Shown: positions 33,879 to 43,361, counted from the stretch's first letter. The stretch: DNA of 49,998 nt from Propionibacterium sp. (GCA_012838755.1 DUOQ01000046.1:1-49998), one strand, 5' to 3'. Made by a program: numbers and translations. Notes: generated by a model from the sequence alone, not told the origin.

Positions 33879-36800
33879 GCGGCACCTCCGGCCAGGAGTC
33901 GGGACACGGCGAGCACCAGCGCCGTCGGCGGCCGCCACGCGAACACGCCCAGGGGGGTGCCGTCGACGACCGGGGTGTTGGGCCCGGCCATGCCGCGGAC
34001 GAACAGGTACAGCACCCCGGCCAGGTGGCGGTCGGGGGCGTAGCCGGCCATCCGCTGCCGCAGGAAGCGGTGGAGGCCGACGCAGTACAGCAGCGCCTGC
34101 AGCGGGTAGTGGCTGGCCATCATCGCCTCGGCCATCGCCCCCGGCGCGTAGTGCCCCAGGGTGAGGTGTTCGTCGACGGCCGAGAGCCGGTTCGTCTTGT
34201 AATCCACGACGAGGAAGCCGTCGGTGTCCTCGCCGCGGCGCAGGCGCAGTACCGAGTCCACCGAGCCGGTCAGGAACCCGTGGAGGACCTGGTCGGCCAG
34301 ACCGGGGTGCTCGAGGCGGGCGGGGTAGCCCGCCAGCGGGTCGTCGGCGGGCAGGTGCTCGGCCAGTAGCGCGGCGATGTCGGCCAGCGTGGCACCCGGG
34401 TTGTCGAGCGGGAACTCGAAGTCCATCTCCGACAGCCGGTCGTCCGGGGCGAAGCTGCGCAGGGTGCGACCCGGCGCGAGCGCGCCCAGCGGGGTCGTGA
34501 AGCTCGGTTCCAGGGCGGACGCCAGCGCCCCGGCCTCCACGTCCCCCAGTGGCCAGTGGCGCAGGGCGTCCGCGACGGCCTCGGCCAGGGCCGCCTGCCA
34601 GGACGGGCCGGTGGCGTCGGTGTGCTCGTAGACCGCGTGCACGAGGGTGCCGAAGGCGGCCCCGGCGGGGAGGTCCGCCATCGGGGAGGGCTGCGACCAG
34701 GCGGGGTCGGCCTCGACCTCGACGTCGTCGACGAGTTCGTCGGCGACCAGCGGGGAGTCGGTCAGCGCGGCGAACTCGTGGGCTGCGGCCGTGAGCCCCG
34801 AGTAGGAGGTGCGTCGCCAGTCGAGGTCGATGGCACGCGTCCAGACCCGGGCCCGGAGGGCGTCGGCGTCGGGCTTGTCCTCGCGGAACGTGCCCCCGCT
34901 CGTGGCGTCCTCGTGGGGGACGGAGACGCACGCCACCTGCGACCCGGCCAGCCAGGCCAGCCCGACGGGGGAGCCGCCCCCCGGGAGCTCCCGTGTGGGG
35001 TAGCTGAGCGCGGGGCGCGCCGGGGCGCCCGGGTCGTGCGTGGCGTGCAGCAGGCGGTGCAGCGGGGCGGCCGCGGTCTCCCAGTGGTGGGCCCACCAGG
35101 CCACCACCCGGGACTGGGCGCGGGTGAGCCCGACGTACAGGGCGCGCAGGGCCTCGTCGCCCTCCTCGGTGCGCCACCGCTCCCACCGGTCCTCGCGCGC
35201 CGGGGTGCGGCGCCCGGCCACGTCGAGGAGCCGGCCGTCGCCCCGGGGCAGCACGAGCTGGCGCCCGGTGTCGCGGTCGGCCTCGCGCTGGTGGGTGACC
35301 TCGGGCAGCAGGACGACCGGCCACTGCAGGCCCTTGGCCCGGTGGATGGTCATCACCTGGACGGCGTCGGCGTCGGTGTCGCGCCGGCGGGTGCTGTCGC
35401 CGCCCCCGAGGGAGGAGCCCTCCCGCTCGGCCACGAGCCAGGCCGCGAGGTCGCGCGCCCGCCCGGCTCGCGTGCCGACGACCTGCCGGTGCAGGAGCTC
35501 GGCGAGGTGGCGGTGGTCGGTGACGAGGCGTTCCCCGTCGGGGCGCGTGAGGAGGCGGGCTCGGAAGTTCGTGTCGGCGTCGAAGGAGGCGAACAGGGCC
35601 GGCACCCCGTGGCGCTCGAGGACCCGTGCCCACGTGTGCACGAGCAGGGACCACTCACCCAGTCGTTCCTCGTCGGCCAGGGCCAGGTCGGTGACCGTCG
35701 CTCCGACGAAGTCGGTGAGGTAGGCCCGGCGCAGGTAGGGCCGGCGCGGCTGGTCGAGCGCGCGCAGCAGGGTGAGCCAGTCCTGCGCGGCGGCGGTCGC
35801 GAGCACGCTGTTGGAGCCGTTGAACGTGGCGGGCACCCCGGACGCCGCGAGCGCGGTGGCGACCTCCTGCCCGCGCTCGTTGGACCGGACGAGCACGGCG
35901 ATGTCGGAGGGCCGCAGGTCCCGGTCGGTCCCGCGCAGGGGCGCGTCCCGGCCGAGCAGGGTCCCCACGACGGCCACGAGGTCGCTGGTGATCGCCCGTC
36001 GGGCGGTCGCGGGGTGGACGGCTTTCTCGGCCTCGAGTGCGCGCACCTGGACCCCACGGTCCCAGGGCGTGCCGGACGCGCCGACCAGCCGGGGCTCCCG
36101 TGCCGTGGTGACCGCGGGCACGCCGATGTCGGCGCCCAGTCGGACACCGCAGAAGAGGGTGGCGACGCCCTCGACCACCTCGGGGTCGGATCGGTGGTTC
36201 ACGCCGAGGGTCGTCTGGGCCCCGGCCGCGGACACGGCCATCCCGTACGTGTGCACGTCCCCGCCGCGGAACCCGTAGATCGCCTGCTTCGGGTCGCCGA
36301 TGAGCACCAGCGTGGCCGCGCCATCGAAGGCCTGGTGCAGCACGCTCCACTGTGTGGGGTCGGTGTCCTGGAACTCGTCGACGAGGACCACCGGGAAGCG
36401 TGCCGCCAGCCGTTGCCGGGCCTGCTCGCCCGTGACCGGGTCCGCGAGGGCGTCGTCCAGCCGGGTGAGCTGGTCGTCGAAGGAGAACAGGCGGCGCACC
36501 TCCTTGCGCCGGGCCACCTCGTGGCGCACCGACTCGGCGAAGGCCACCCGTGCCCCCGCCGCGCCGGGGCTGCCGCCCCCGACGAGGTCGGCGACCTCGC
36601 TGACGGCCTCGCGGGCGATGTCGCGGGCGCCGGGGTCGGCGTCCCACTGCCGCCCGAACGGGAAGGGGGCACCGTGCGGCTCGTCGGCGAACATCCGGAT
36701 GTAGACGTCCTCGGCGGCCTCGTCGGCCAGCGGGCGCAGATCCTCCACGAGGGTCGACTGCGGCGTCTGCGGCGCGAGGATCCCCAGGCCGGCCAACATC

Positions 36801-37189
36801 CCGTGGCAGAACTCGTGCGTGGTCATGATCGCGGCCCGGTCGAACCCGGCGAAGGCGGTCGCCAGCCGCTCGGCACGGGCGGCGACCTCGGCGGCGGGGG
36901 CGTCGGCAAGGTGGGCGGCCACGGCCTCGTCGGGCCGGGCGCCGTGGGCTGCGGCCGCCAGCGCGTCGGCCGTGTCACGCAGGCGCTCCCGCACCCGTGA
37001 GCGCAGTTCAGCCGTGGCGGCCCGCGAGAAGGTGATGAGCAGGAGGTCCTCCACCCGGGCGACGCCCTCGGCGATGTAGCGGGCCGCCAGGGCGGCGATG
37101 GCGAACGTCTTGCCGGTGCCGGCGGACGCCTCGAGCACGGTCGTCCCCGTCGGCAGTGGTGCGGTCAGGTCGAACAGGGTCGGGTTCAC
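33875..37189 (-). CDS. recB: Exodeoxyribonuclease V beta subunit RecB
   Basis: This 1104-residue 3'-5' helicase and nuclease has Walker A ASAGTGKT (21-28), LITFSRAATAELRSRV, VVLVDEFQDTDPTQWSVL, LIGDPKQAIYGFRGGD, VMTIHRAKGLQWPVVLLPE and ALYVGLTRAQSRVV. The C-terminal nuclease has FLVVDYKTNRLS, with Asp and Lys of the PD-(D/E)XK centre. The GTG at 37189 overlaps the recC stop (GTGA) with GAAGG upstream; the 26-residue longer form is not supported. The reaction is resection of double-strand ends with RecC and RecD. Confidence 0.96.
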   Translation of the reverse strand: MNPTLFDLTAPLPTGTTVLEASAGTGKTFAIAALAARYIAEGVARVEDLLLITFSRAATAELRSRVRERLRDTADALAAAAHGARPDEAVAAHLADAPAAEVAARAERLATAFAGFDRAAIMTTHEFCHGMLAGLGILAPQTPQSTLVEDLRPLADEAAEDVYIRMFADEPHGAPFPFGRQWDADPGARDIAREAVSEVADLVGGGSPGAAGARVAFAESVRHEVARRKEVRRLFSFDDQLTRLDDALADPVTGEQARQRLAARFPVVLVDEFQDTDPTQWSVLHQAFDGAATLVLIGDPKQAIYGFRGGDVHTYGMAVSAAGAQTTLGVNHRSDPEVVEGVATLFCGVRLGADIGVPAVTTAREPRLVGASGTPWDRGVQVRALEAEKAVHPATARRAITSDLVAVVGTLLGRDAPLRGTDRDLRPSDIAVLVRSNERGQEVATALAASGVPATFNGSNSVLATAAAQDWLTLLRALDQPRRPYLRRAYLTDFVGATVTDLALADEERLGEWSLLVHTWARVLERHGVPALFASFDADTNFRARLLTRPDGERLVTDHRHLAELLHRQVVGTRAGRARDLAAWLVAEREGSSLGGGDSTRRRDTDADAVQVMTIHRAKGLQWPVVLLPEVTHQREADRDTGRQLVLPRGDGRLLDVAGRRTPAREDRWERWRTEEGDEALRALYVGLTRAQSRVVAWWAHHWETAAAPLHRLLHATHDPGAPARPALSYPTRELPGGGSPVGLAWLAGSQVACVSVPHEDATSGGTFREDKPDADALRARVWTRAIDLDWRRTSYSGLTAAAHEFAALTDSPLVADELVDDVEVEADPAWSQPSPMADLPAGAAFGTLVHAVYEHTDATGPSWQAALAEAVADALRHWPLGDVEAGALASALEPSFTTPLGALAPGRTLRSFAPDDRLSEMDFEFPLDNPGATLADIAALLAEHLPADDPLAGYPARLEHPGLADQVLHGFLTGSVDSVLRLRRGEDTDGFLVVDYKTNRLSAVDEHLTLGHYAPGAMAEAMMASHYPLQALLYCVGLHRFLRQRMAGYAPDRHLAGVLYLFVRGMAGPNTPVVDGTPLGVFAWRPPTALVLAVSRLLAGGAA

Positions 37190-40100
37190 AGCGTCGCCTT
37201 CCTGATCGGCTCCCAGACCCGGGCGGCCAGGGCGCCGAGCTGGGTGTCCTCCTCGGGGTGGCCCCACGGGTCGTCGGGCTCACGGCGCAGGGCCCACGGG
37301 GTGCGCTCGCCGGGGAACCACAGCTTCCACGCCTCGTCGCGGTCGAAGCGCCACAGCTTCTCGAGCTGCTCGGACCAGGCCCTCGGGTCGCGGCCCTTCG
37401 CCCGCTCCTCGGCCCAGAACTGGCCCACGCGCGGCGGCAGGGGCAGGACCCGCTCGGTCCCGTGACCGGCGAGCACGACCAGGTCGGCCAGGAACTGCCG
37501 GGCGAGGTCGACTGGCGGCGCCGAGAGCCGGTGGGTCCCGCGCCCACCGACGAGCACCGCATCGGTGCGGCGGCCCAGCTGGACGGTGAGGGCCAGCAAC
37601 CGGACCCACGCCTCGCCGAGGTGCCGAGCCGCAACCGTGCCGTAGTGCGACTCGGCCAGCAGCCCGCCCCGCAGCGCATGGCGACCGGTCAGCCTCACCC
37701 CTTCGACCTCGAGGTCGACCACGTGCACCTCGGGGGGTGCATCGGCGACCTTGAGGAACGCCTGGTGGACCCTCTGGGCCTTGTCGGCGATCCCACGGAT
37801 GGCCTCGGCGCCCAACTGGCGCGGGGGCAGATCGCCGCTCAGCCACTGCGCGGTCGTCACGGCGTCGAGGCGGTGGCCCGCCCGCAGGGACGCCAACATG
37901 GCATCGCCCACCTGCCAGGCCTCGAGGAAACCGAGCTCGAGGGCGATGCTCTCGGCCAGGGGCTCGTCGTCACCGAGGGTCACGTCGGCGCGCTCGCGGA
38001 GAAGGAACCGGCCCGGGTGCTTGACCAGCGCCGCGAGGCGTTCGACGCCCAGCTCGGTGAGCGGCCCGGTGCGGTGCAGGTGGCCGACCGCCCACCGGTC
38101 GGGGGCCGGCTCGCGCACCGAGACCAGGGAGCGGGCCCCGGCGAGGGCGCCGACGTCGAACGAGCTGGGTCGCCCCGCGAAGTTGGGCCACGCGAACCCC
38201 TGCAGCGTCGCCTGCCGGACCGCCTCGGGGCCGCCGATCGCCTCGACCAACTCCTGGACCCCGGCGGGCGGGTGGTGGGGCTCGGGGGTCAACGAGGACT
38301 GGCCCTGGTAGACCACCACGAGGTGGTCGCGGGCGGCGAGCACCGCGTCCAGGACGGCCTGCCGGTCGTCGGCGCCCGGGTCGGGGTCACCGGGGGAGCG
38401 GTCCCGGGCCACGAGGTCGTCGCCGTCGCCGAGCCCGCGGCGGGGGAAGCTCCGCTCGTCGAGCCCGACCAGGCAGACCACCCGGTGGGGGACGCGGGCG
38501 AGGGCCTCCAGCGAGCACACCACGAGCGCCCCGCTGCCGAAGGCGGGTCGGATGCCCCGCTCGGCGAAGGCGTCGGTGAGGAGGGCCAGGGCGTCCGCCG
38601 GGGCCAAGGGGGCCCGCGAGTCGCTGCCGCGGGCCTCGATGGACCCGAGCGCCGACCACACCTGCGACAGCTGCCAGGCCTCGGCGAAGGGCACGTCGGC
38701 CAGCAGGTCCACCGCGCGGCGCAGGCGCTCCACCCACGCGGCGACGGAACCATCGGCCGACAGGTCCCGCACCAGCCGGGACACCCGGCTGACCAGCTCG
38801 GCCAGGGCCCCCACCAGGGCGGTGTCGGTCGAGGAGACGTCGTCGACGGTCGCGACGACCCCGACGCTGGTGAGGTGGTCGTCGCTGAAGGCCTCGCCCA
38901 GGACCAGCCGCTGCACCCCGAGTTGCCACGTGTTCTGCACGACGTCGCCGAGACCGAAACGCGCCCGGTGCTCGGGGTTGATGCCCCAGCGCACCGCGGC
39001 CGCGGCCACCAGTTCCTCGAGCCGGTCGAGGTGGTCGGGGCCCCACCCGAACCGCCGGGCGACGAACGGGTGGGCGGCCAGCGCCAGGAGCTGGGACGTG
39101 GTGGCCCGGCTCGGCCCCAGCGTGAGGAGGTCGCGCAACAGGGTGAACAACTGGTTGGACGCCGTGGCGTCGGCCTCCACGACCCGCAGGCGCAGGCCGG
39201 TGGCCGGGTGGCGCCAGGCGTTGCCCACGCCCGCGGCGGGGTCGCCGAAGGAGGCCGCGAGGTGCGGCGCCAGCGCCGTGGGGTCGGGACACGCCACCAC
39301 GACCTCACGCGGTTCGAGCGTCGGGTCGTCGGCGAACAGCCCCGTCAGGACCTCGCGCAGCACCTCGACCTGGCGGCCGGCCGCGTGGCTGGCGTGGATG
39401 GTGATGCTGCCGTCGTCGACCGGTTCGGGGACGGGGCGGCCGGCGAGGACGGCGGCCTGCAGCCGCCCCAACGCGGTGTCGGGCGTCGTGGGGGCGGGGG
39501 CCCCCTCCACGGACCCGGCTGCGGCGTGCCACTCGGCCGAGGCGCCCTGCGAGGCGCGGCCCAACGCACGGGCGAGCTCGTTGGCGGTGTCGGCCGGACC
39601 GGTGGTGGGGAGCCAGACGTGCACGGGGACTCGTGTCGCGACCGCCTGCACCAGGTGCCGCTGTGCCACGGTCGAGCGACGGGGCGCGAACACGTGCACG
39701 GCGGGCCAGGGGACGGGGACCGACCCGGCGCTGACCGCCTCGGCCAGCCGGGTACGGCGGGACACCGGGTCGTCGCCGCCCACGCGCCGGCGCAGCGCCG
39801 ACCACAGGTGCACCTGCCACGCGTCGAAACCGAGGGACGCGGCCGCCCCGGACGGGTCGGCCGACCACGCCTCCAGCATCCCCGGACGGTGGTCGGCGTA
39901 GCGACGGAACAGGCGGGCGATGCGCAGCGCGTTGGCGTAGCGCTGGTCGTTGGCCGCCAGGTGCGCCGCCAGCGGTTCGAGGCCCGGCTCTGCGGCCCCG
40001 ACCGCGCCGAGCACGGACCAGACCAGGCGCTCGGGCACCCACGGGTCCTCGACCCGGTCATCGACCAGCAGGCGCTCGAGGGACCCCCACCGGTGCACCT

Positions 40101-40296
40101 CGAACCCCGCGAAGATGCCCTCGCCGTCGTCGGCCGAGGTCCGCGCGGCCTGCTGGCTGAGCCACCGCTGGACCCCAGCGCCCGGGACCAGCAGGAGCGG
40201 GCGCGCGAAGGGGTCACCCGTGCTGGCGGAGGCAGCGACGAAGCCCCGGGCCAGGCTGGCCAGGTCACCGGCGGTGTGGAGGTGCATCTCGTTCAT
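37186..40296 (-). CDS. recC: Exodeoxyribonuclease V gamma subunit RecC
   Basis: This 1036-residue RecC starts MNEMHLHTAGDLASLARGF and contains LLLVPGAGVQRWLSQQAA, the inactive-helicase core with ITIHASHAAGRQVEVLREVL, and VCLVGLDERSFPRRGLGDGD. RecC recognises Chi-like sequences and splits the duplex in RecBCD. A TAGGGT box ends 8 nt before the ATG on the minus strand and there is no Shine-Dalgarno, so the recCBD transcript is probably leaderless. The divergent uvrD2 start is about 124 bp away. Confidence 0.95.
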   Translation of the reverse strand: MNEMHLHTAGDLASLARGFVAASASTGDPFARPLLLVPGAGVQRWLSQQAARTSADDGEGIFAGFEVHRWGSLERLLVDDRVEDPWVPERLVWSVLGAVGAAEPGLEPLAAHLAANDQRYANALRIARLFRRYADHRPGMLEAWSADPSGAAASLGFDAWQVHLWSALRRRVGGDDPVSRRTRLAEAVSAGSVPVPWPAVHVFAPRRSTVAQRHLVQAVATRVPVHVWLPTTGPADTANELARALGRASQGASAEWHAAAGSVEGAPAPTTPDTALGRLQAAVLAGRPVPEPVDDGSITIHASHAAGRQVEVLREVLTGLFADDPTLEPREVVVACPDPTALAPHLAASFGDPAAGVGNAWRHPATGLRLRVVEADATASNQLFTLLRDLLTLGPSRATTSQLLALAAHPFVARRFGWGPDHLDRLEELVAAAAVRWGINPEHRARFGLGDVVQNTWQLGVQRLVLGEAFSDDHLTSVGVVATVDDVSSTDTALVGALAELVSRVSRLVRDLSADGSVAAWVERLRRAVDLLADVPFAEAWQLSQVWSALGSIEARGSDSRAPLAPADALALLTDAFAERGIRPAFGSGALVVCSLEALARVPHRVVCLVGLDERSFPRRGLGDGDDLVARDRSPGDPDPGADDRQAVLDAVLAARDHLVVVYQGQSSLTPEPHHPPAGVQELVEAIGGPEAVRQATLQGFAWPNFAGRPSSFDVGALAGARSLVSVREPAPDRWAVGHLHRTGPLTELGVERLAALVKHPGRFLLRERADVTLGDDEPLAESIALELGFLEAWQVGDAMLASLRAGHRLDAVTTAQWLSGDLPPRQLGAEAIRGIADKAQRVHQAFLKVADAPPEVHVVDLEVEGVRLTGRHALRGGLLAESHYGTVAARHLGEAWVRLLALTVQLGRRTDAVLVGGRGTHRLSAPPVDLARQFLADLVVLAGHGTERVLPLPPRVGQFWAEERAKGRDPRAWSEQLEKLWRFDRDEAWKLWFPGERTPWALRREPDDPWGHPEEDTQLGALAARVWEPIRKATL

Positions 40297-40304
40297 CGTG
40301 GTTC

Positions 40305-40310
40305 ACCCTA
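40305..40310 (-). promoter_or_regulatory. -10 box (TAGGGT) for the recCBD operon
   Basis: TAGGGT on the minus strand ends 8 nt before the recC ATG. It shares the recC-uvrD2 intergenic region with the uvrD2 box. Confidence 0.45.
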
Positions 40311-40407
40311 GAGGTCGCCCCCGACAAAACGCCGGGGGGGAACAGAACCGGGCCGCCTCCCGCTGGGCGAGGTCTGATCGACGTCCATGATTGTCGGTGA
40401 CGGCGCC

Positions 40408-40413
40408 TAGAGT
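40408..40413 (+). promoter_or_regulatory. -10 box (TAGAGT) for leaderless uvrD2
   Basis: TAGAGT ends 7 nt before the GTG at 40421, the spacing expected for transcription initiating at the start codon. Confidence 0.5.
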
Positions 40414-40420
40414 GCTGGGC

Positions 40421-42478
40421 GTGACTGCCGATCCCGACCGCATCCTCGACGGACTCGACCCCGAACAGCGCCGTGTGGCCACGGAGTTGGAGGGGCCCGT
40501 CGTCGTGCTCGCGGGGGCCGGCACCGGCAAGACGAGGGCGATGACCCACCGCATCGCCCACGGCGTCGCCAGCGGCGCCTTCAATCCGACGAGCGTGCTC
40601 GCCCTGACGTTCACCAGCCGGGCCGCGGGCGAGCTGCGCCAGCGTCTGAGGGGCCTGGGGGTCCACCGCGTCCAGGCGCGCACCTTCCACTCGGCCGCCC
40701 TGAGGCAGGCCCAGTACTTCTGGCCCCGGGCCTATGGCACTGACCTCCCGCCGGTCGCCGACAACCGCCTGGGCCTGGTGGCCGACGCCCTGCGCCGCGA
40801 ACGGCTGCAGCCCGACACCACCCTCCTGCGCGACGTGGCGGGCGAGGTGAGCTGGGCGAAGGTCAGCAATGTGGCGCCGGGGGAGTACGCGGCGCTGTCG
40901 GCCCGGCGCGGTCGCGACGTCAACGGGCTCGCCCCCGACCAAATCGGCCGCCTGCTGGCGCACTACGAGGCCGTGAAGGCGGCCCGTGGGGTCATCGACT
41001 TCGACGACATCCTGCTCTGCACCGCCGGCCTGCTCGCCGAGCACGAGGACGTGGCGGGCGAGGTCCGGCGCACCTACCGCCACTTCGTGGTCGACGAGTA
41101 CCAGGACGTGAGCCCGCTGCAACAGGCGCTGCTCGACCTGTGGCGCGGGGGCTCCGAGGAGATCTGCGTCGTGGGCGACCCGGCCCAGACGATCCACTCC
41201 TTCGCCGGCGCCCAGGCGGGTTTCCTCACCGGCTTCACCCGCCGCCACCCCGACGCGACGGTCGTCGAGTTGGTCCGCGACTACCGCTCCACCCCCCAGG
41301 TCGTCGCCCTGGCCAACGCGGTGATGAAGGGCCACGGCCCCGGGGTCGAGTTGCGGGCCCAGCGGCCGGCCGGCCCCGAGCCCGCCTTCGCGCACGCACC
41401 GAGCGAGTCGGCCGAGGCGGCGGGCGTCGCCTCCTGGCTGGCGGCCCGCCACGAGGCCGGGACGCCCTGGCCCGAGATGGCCGTGCTGTACCGGATCCAC
41501 GCCCAGTCACCGGCCCTGGAAGCGGCCCTGGCCGACGCGGGCATCCCCTTCTCGACCCGGGGCAGCGAGGGGTTCTTCGAACGCGCCGAGGTCCGGGCCG
41601 CCCTGCGGGCGCTCGCCGCCACCGCCCGGGCCACACCCGACGGGTCGCCCTCCGACGCCCTCGACGCCGCCCTCGCCGGTCTCGGCTTCACTCCCGAACC
41701 GCCGTCCGGCCAGGGGACGGCGCGGGAGCGCTGGGAGTCGTGGTCGGCGCTGGCGGGCCTGGGGGACGAGTTCGTCCGCAGCCACCCCGACGCTGACGTC
41801 CCCGCGTTGCTCGCCGAGCTCGACGAGCGCTCGCGGGCCCAGCACGCGCCCACCGGCCAGGGGGTCACCCTGTCGACGCTGCACGCGGCGAAGGGGCTGG
41901 AGTGGGACGTGGTCGCGATCATCGGTGCCCACGAGGGCAGCCTGCCGTTCGTGCTCGCCACCTCGCCCGAGCAGGTCGCCGAGGAGCGCCGGCTCTTCTA
42001 CGTCGGCGTCACGCGGGCCCGGGAGCACCTGCGCGTGTCGTGGTCGGTGACCCGCAACGGCGGGGGCCAACGCCGCGCCCAGAGCCGGTTCCTGGACGGG
42101 GTCGTGGCCGCGGCCGTGGCCGCCCCCGCGGCCTCTGGTCGACGACGCCGGGCGGGCAAGACCTCGGCCCTGTCGCAGACCTGCCGGGTGTGCGGCAGGG
42201 GGCTCACCTCCGGGGCCGAGCGGAAGCTGCGGCGCCACCTCGAGTGCGACGCGACCTACGACGAGGCCACGTGGGAGGCCCTGCGCTCCTGGCGCAAGGC
42301 CGAGGCCGACGCGGCCGGCATGCCCGCCTTCGTCGTGTTCACCGACGCGACGCTCATGGCGATCGCCGAGGAGATGCCCACCGACCTCGCCGCTCTGGGC
42401 ACGATCAGCGGGGTGGGGCGCGCCAAGCTCGACCGCTACGGCGAGGGCGTCCTCGGCATCCTCGACCAGCACCGCTGA
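40421..42478 (+). CDS. uvrD2: UvrD2-type SF1 helicase with zinc ribbon and HRDC domain
   Basis: This 685-residue helicase has GAGTGKT (32-38), LTFTSRAAGELRQRL, FVVDEYQDVSPLQQALLD, VVGDPAQTIHSFAGA, LSTLHAAKGLEWDVVAI and LFYVGVTRAREHL. After the motor come a short zinc-binding module and a C-terminal HRDC domain (about 610-685, AFVVFTDATLMAIAEEMPTD). This is the UvrD2 layout of mycobacteria (Rv3198c). The expected CxxC-x14-CxxC module here reads C-x2-C-x14-H-x2-C, a Cys-to-His change that could still bind metal. The GTG at 40421 is chosen for its TAGAGT box; ten more upstream residues are in frame but lack support. Its stop is 1 nt from that of the convergent ThiF-like gene. Confidence 0.94.
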   Translation: MTADPDRILDGLDPEQRRVATELEGPVVVLAGAGTGKTRAMTHRIAHGVASGAFNPTSVLALTFTSRAAGELRQRLRGLGVHRVQARTFHSAALRQAQYFWPRAYGTDLPPVADNRLGLVADALRRERLQPDTTLLRDVAGEVSWAKVSNVAPGEYAALSARRGRDVNGLAPDQIGRLLAHYEAVKAARGVIDFDDILLCTAGLLAEHEDVAGEVRRTYRHFVVDEYQDVSPLQQALLDLWRGGSEEICVVGDPAQTIHSFAGAQAGFLTGFTRRHPDATVVELVRDYRSTPQVVALANAVMKGHGPGVELRAQRPAGPEPAFAHAPSESAEAAGVASWLAARHEAGTPWPEMAVLYRIHAQSPALEAALADAGIPFSTRGSEGFFERAEVRAALRALAATARATPDGSPSDALDAALAGLGFTPEPPSGQGTARERWESWSALAGLGDEFVRSHPDADVPALLAELDERSRAQHAPTGQGVTLSTLHAAKGLEWDVVAIIGAHEGSLPFVLATSPEQVAEERRLFYVGVTRAREHLRVSWSVTRNGGGQRRAQSRFLDGVVAAAVAAPAASGRRRRAGKTSALSQTCRVCGRGLTSGAERKLRRHLECDATYDEATWEALRSWRKAEADAAGMPAFVVFTDATLMAIAEEMPTDLAALGTISGVGRAKLDRYGEGVLGILDQHR

Positions 42479-42479
42479 G

Positions 42480-43277
42480 TCAGCGCCCCGCGAGCTGGCA
42501 CCCGCAGTCCGGGTGCCGTGGCCACCGCCGCGCCCCGAACACCCCCGTGTGGGCGTCCAGTTCGAGCGTCGCCCCCGCGGACTCCGGCGTCCCGCCCGCC
42601 CACCAGGTCGTGAGCTGCGCGGATGCCATCGCCGCGGCCCACGCCGCCTGCCGGGGCAGGGGCGTGTGCTCACTGCGGCACAGTTGCGCCAAGAGGCGTG
42701 GCCAGGCCGGGTCGAGCTCGCGCCGGATCAGGTCGGTGCACCCCACGCACGTGGTCACCCCCGGGTCGATGAAAGGGCCCACCACGGCACGCTCCGGTTC
42801 GGCGCGGACCACGAGGTGGGGCAGCCCGGCCGCGGTGAGGTCGCGGGTCAGGACGCGGTCGGGCTCGGCCGTCGTGCCGCAGACCACGGCGACCCCCTGC
42901 GCGTCGGTCGCGGCACGGAGGCCGGTGCGGACGTCGACCCCCTCCAGCCCCAGGAGGTCAGCCACCGCCCACGCGAGGGGGCCCTGGCCGAGCACCGTGA
43001 CCTGCCCCGGACCGCGGGCGGGGGCCGGGGCCAGCAGCCCGGCATCGCTGAGGACGCCGAGGAGCTCGTCCAGCGCGTCGTGGGGGAGCAGCGGCACCAG
43101 GCGCGACACCTCCAGGGGCGTGCGCGGCGTGCGCAGGGCCCGCAGCACGGCGTCGCTGCCCGGAGGTGCACCGCCGAGGACGACGGCCCCGTCGGAGTCC
43201 AGTCCGAGCTGCAGTTGCCCGTCCTCGCGCCACAGGACGCACAGGGGGCGGGTGAGGGTGAGTCGTGGGGTGGGCAC
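42480..43277 (-). CDS. Orphan ThiF/ocin-cyclodehydratase-like (TOMM E1-like) protein
   Basis: This 265-residue protein resembles the E1-like, leader-peptide-binding part of TOMM cyclodehydratases. It has an N-terminal winged-helix-like region (about 1-88), a Rossmann-like start VTVLGQGPLAWAVADLLG (about 93-110), and a structural zinc site formed by CVGC (177-180) and HPDCGC (255-260). It lacks a clear Walker or adenylation motif and a YcaO partner; no precursor peptide or cyclodehydratase lies in the window. A homologue (Rv3196) sits near uvrD2 in M. tuberculosis. The GTG at 43277 is the best start; upstream codons are low complexity. No Shine-Dalgarno is visible. Confidence 0.7.
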   Translation of the reverse strand: MPTPRLTLTRPLCVLWREDGQLQLGLDSDGAVVLGGAPPGSDAVLRALRTPRTPLEVSRLVPLLPHDALDELLGVLSDAGLLAPAPARGPGQVTVLGQGPLAWAVADLLGLEGVDVRTGLRAATDAQGVAVVCGTTAEPDRVLTRDLTAAGLPHLVVRAEPERAVVGPFIDPGVTTCVGCTDLIRRELDPAWPRLLAQLCRSEHTPLPRQAAWAAAMASAQLTTWWAGGTPESAGATLELDAHTGVFGARRWPRHPDCGCQLAGR

Positions 43278-43328
43278 GGGCGTCAGCCTGCCCGACCGCC
43301 GGGCCCGGGACGAGGGCCCCGGGCACAC

Positions 43329-43350
43329 GGACAACACCCGGACAACACCC
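43329..43350. repeat. Tandem 11-bp repeat upstream of the ThiF-like gene
   Basis: GGACAACACCC occurs twice head to tail (43329-43339 and 43340-43350), one helical turn apart. It lies about 52 bp upstream of the ThiF-like start, where a direct-repeat operator would be expected. Confidence 0.5.
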
Positions 43351-43361
43351 GGGGACGCCAA

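Noticed and set aside
22115-42478. A novel anti-phage defence island
   Set aside because: Helicase-nuclease density suggested it, but each gene matches a known housekeeping repair family (AdnAB, RecBCD, UvrD2, NudC, CarD). There are no integrases, toxins or atypical base composition.
42480-43277. A RiPP (azole-peptide) biosynthetic cluster
   Set aside because: No YcaO cyclodehydratase, dehydrogenase, precursor peptide or dedicated transporter is present; the ThiF-like gene is alone among housekeeping families.
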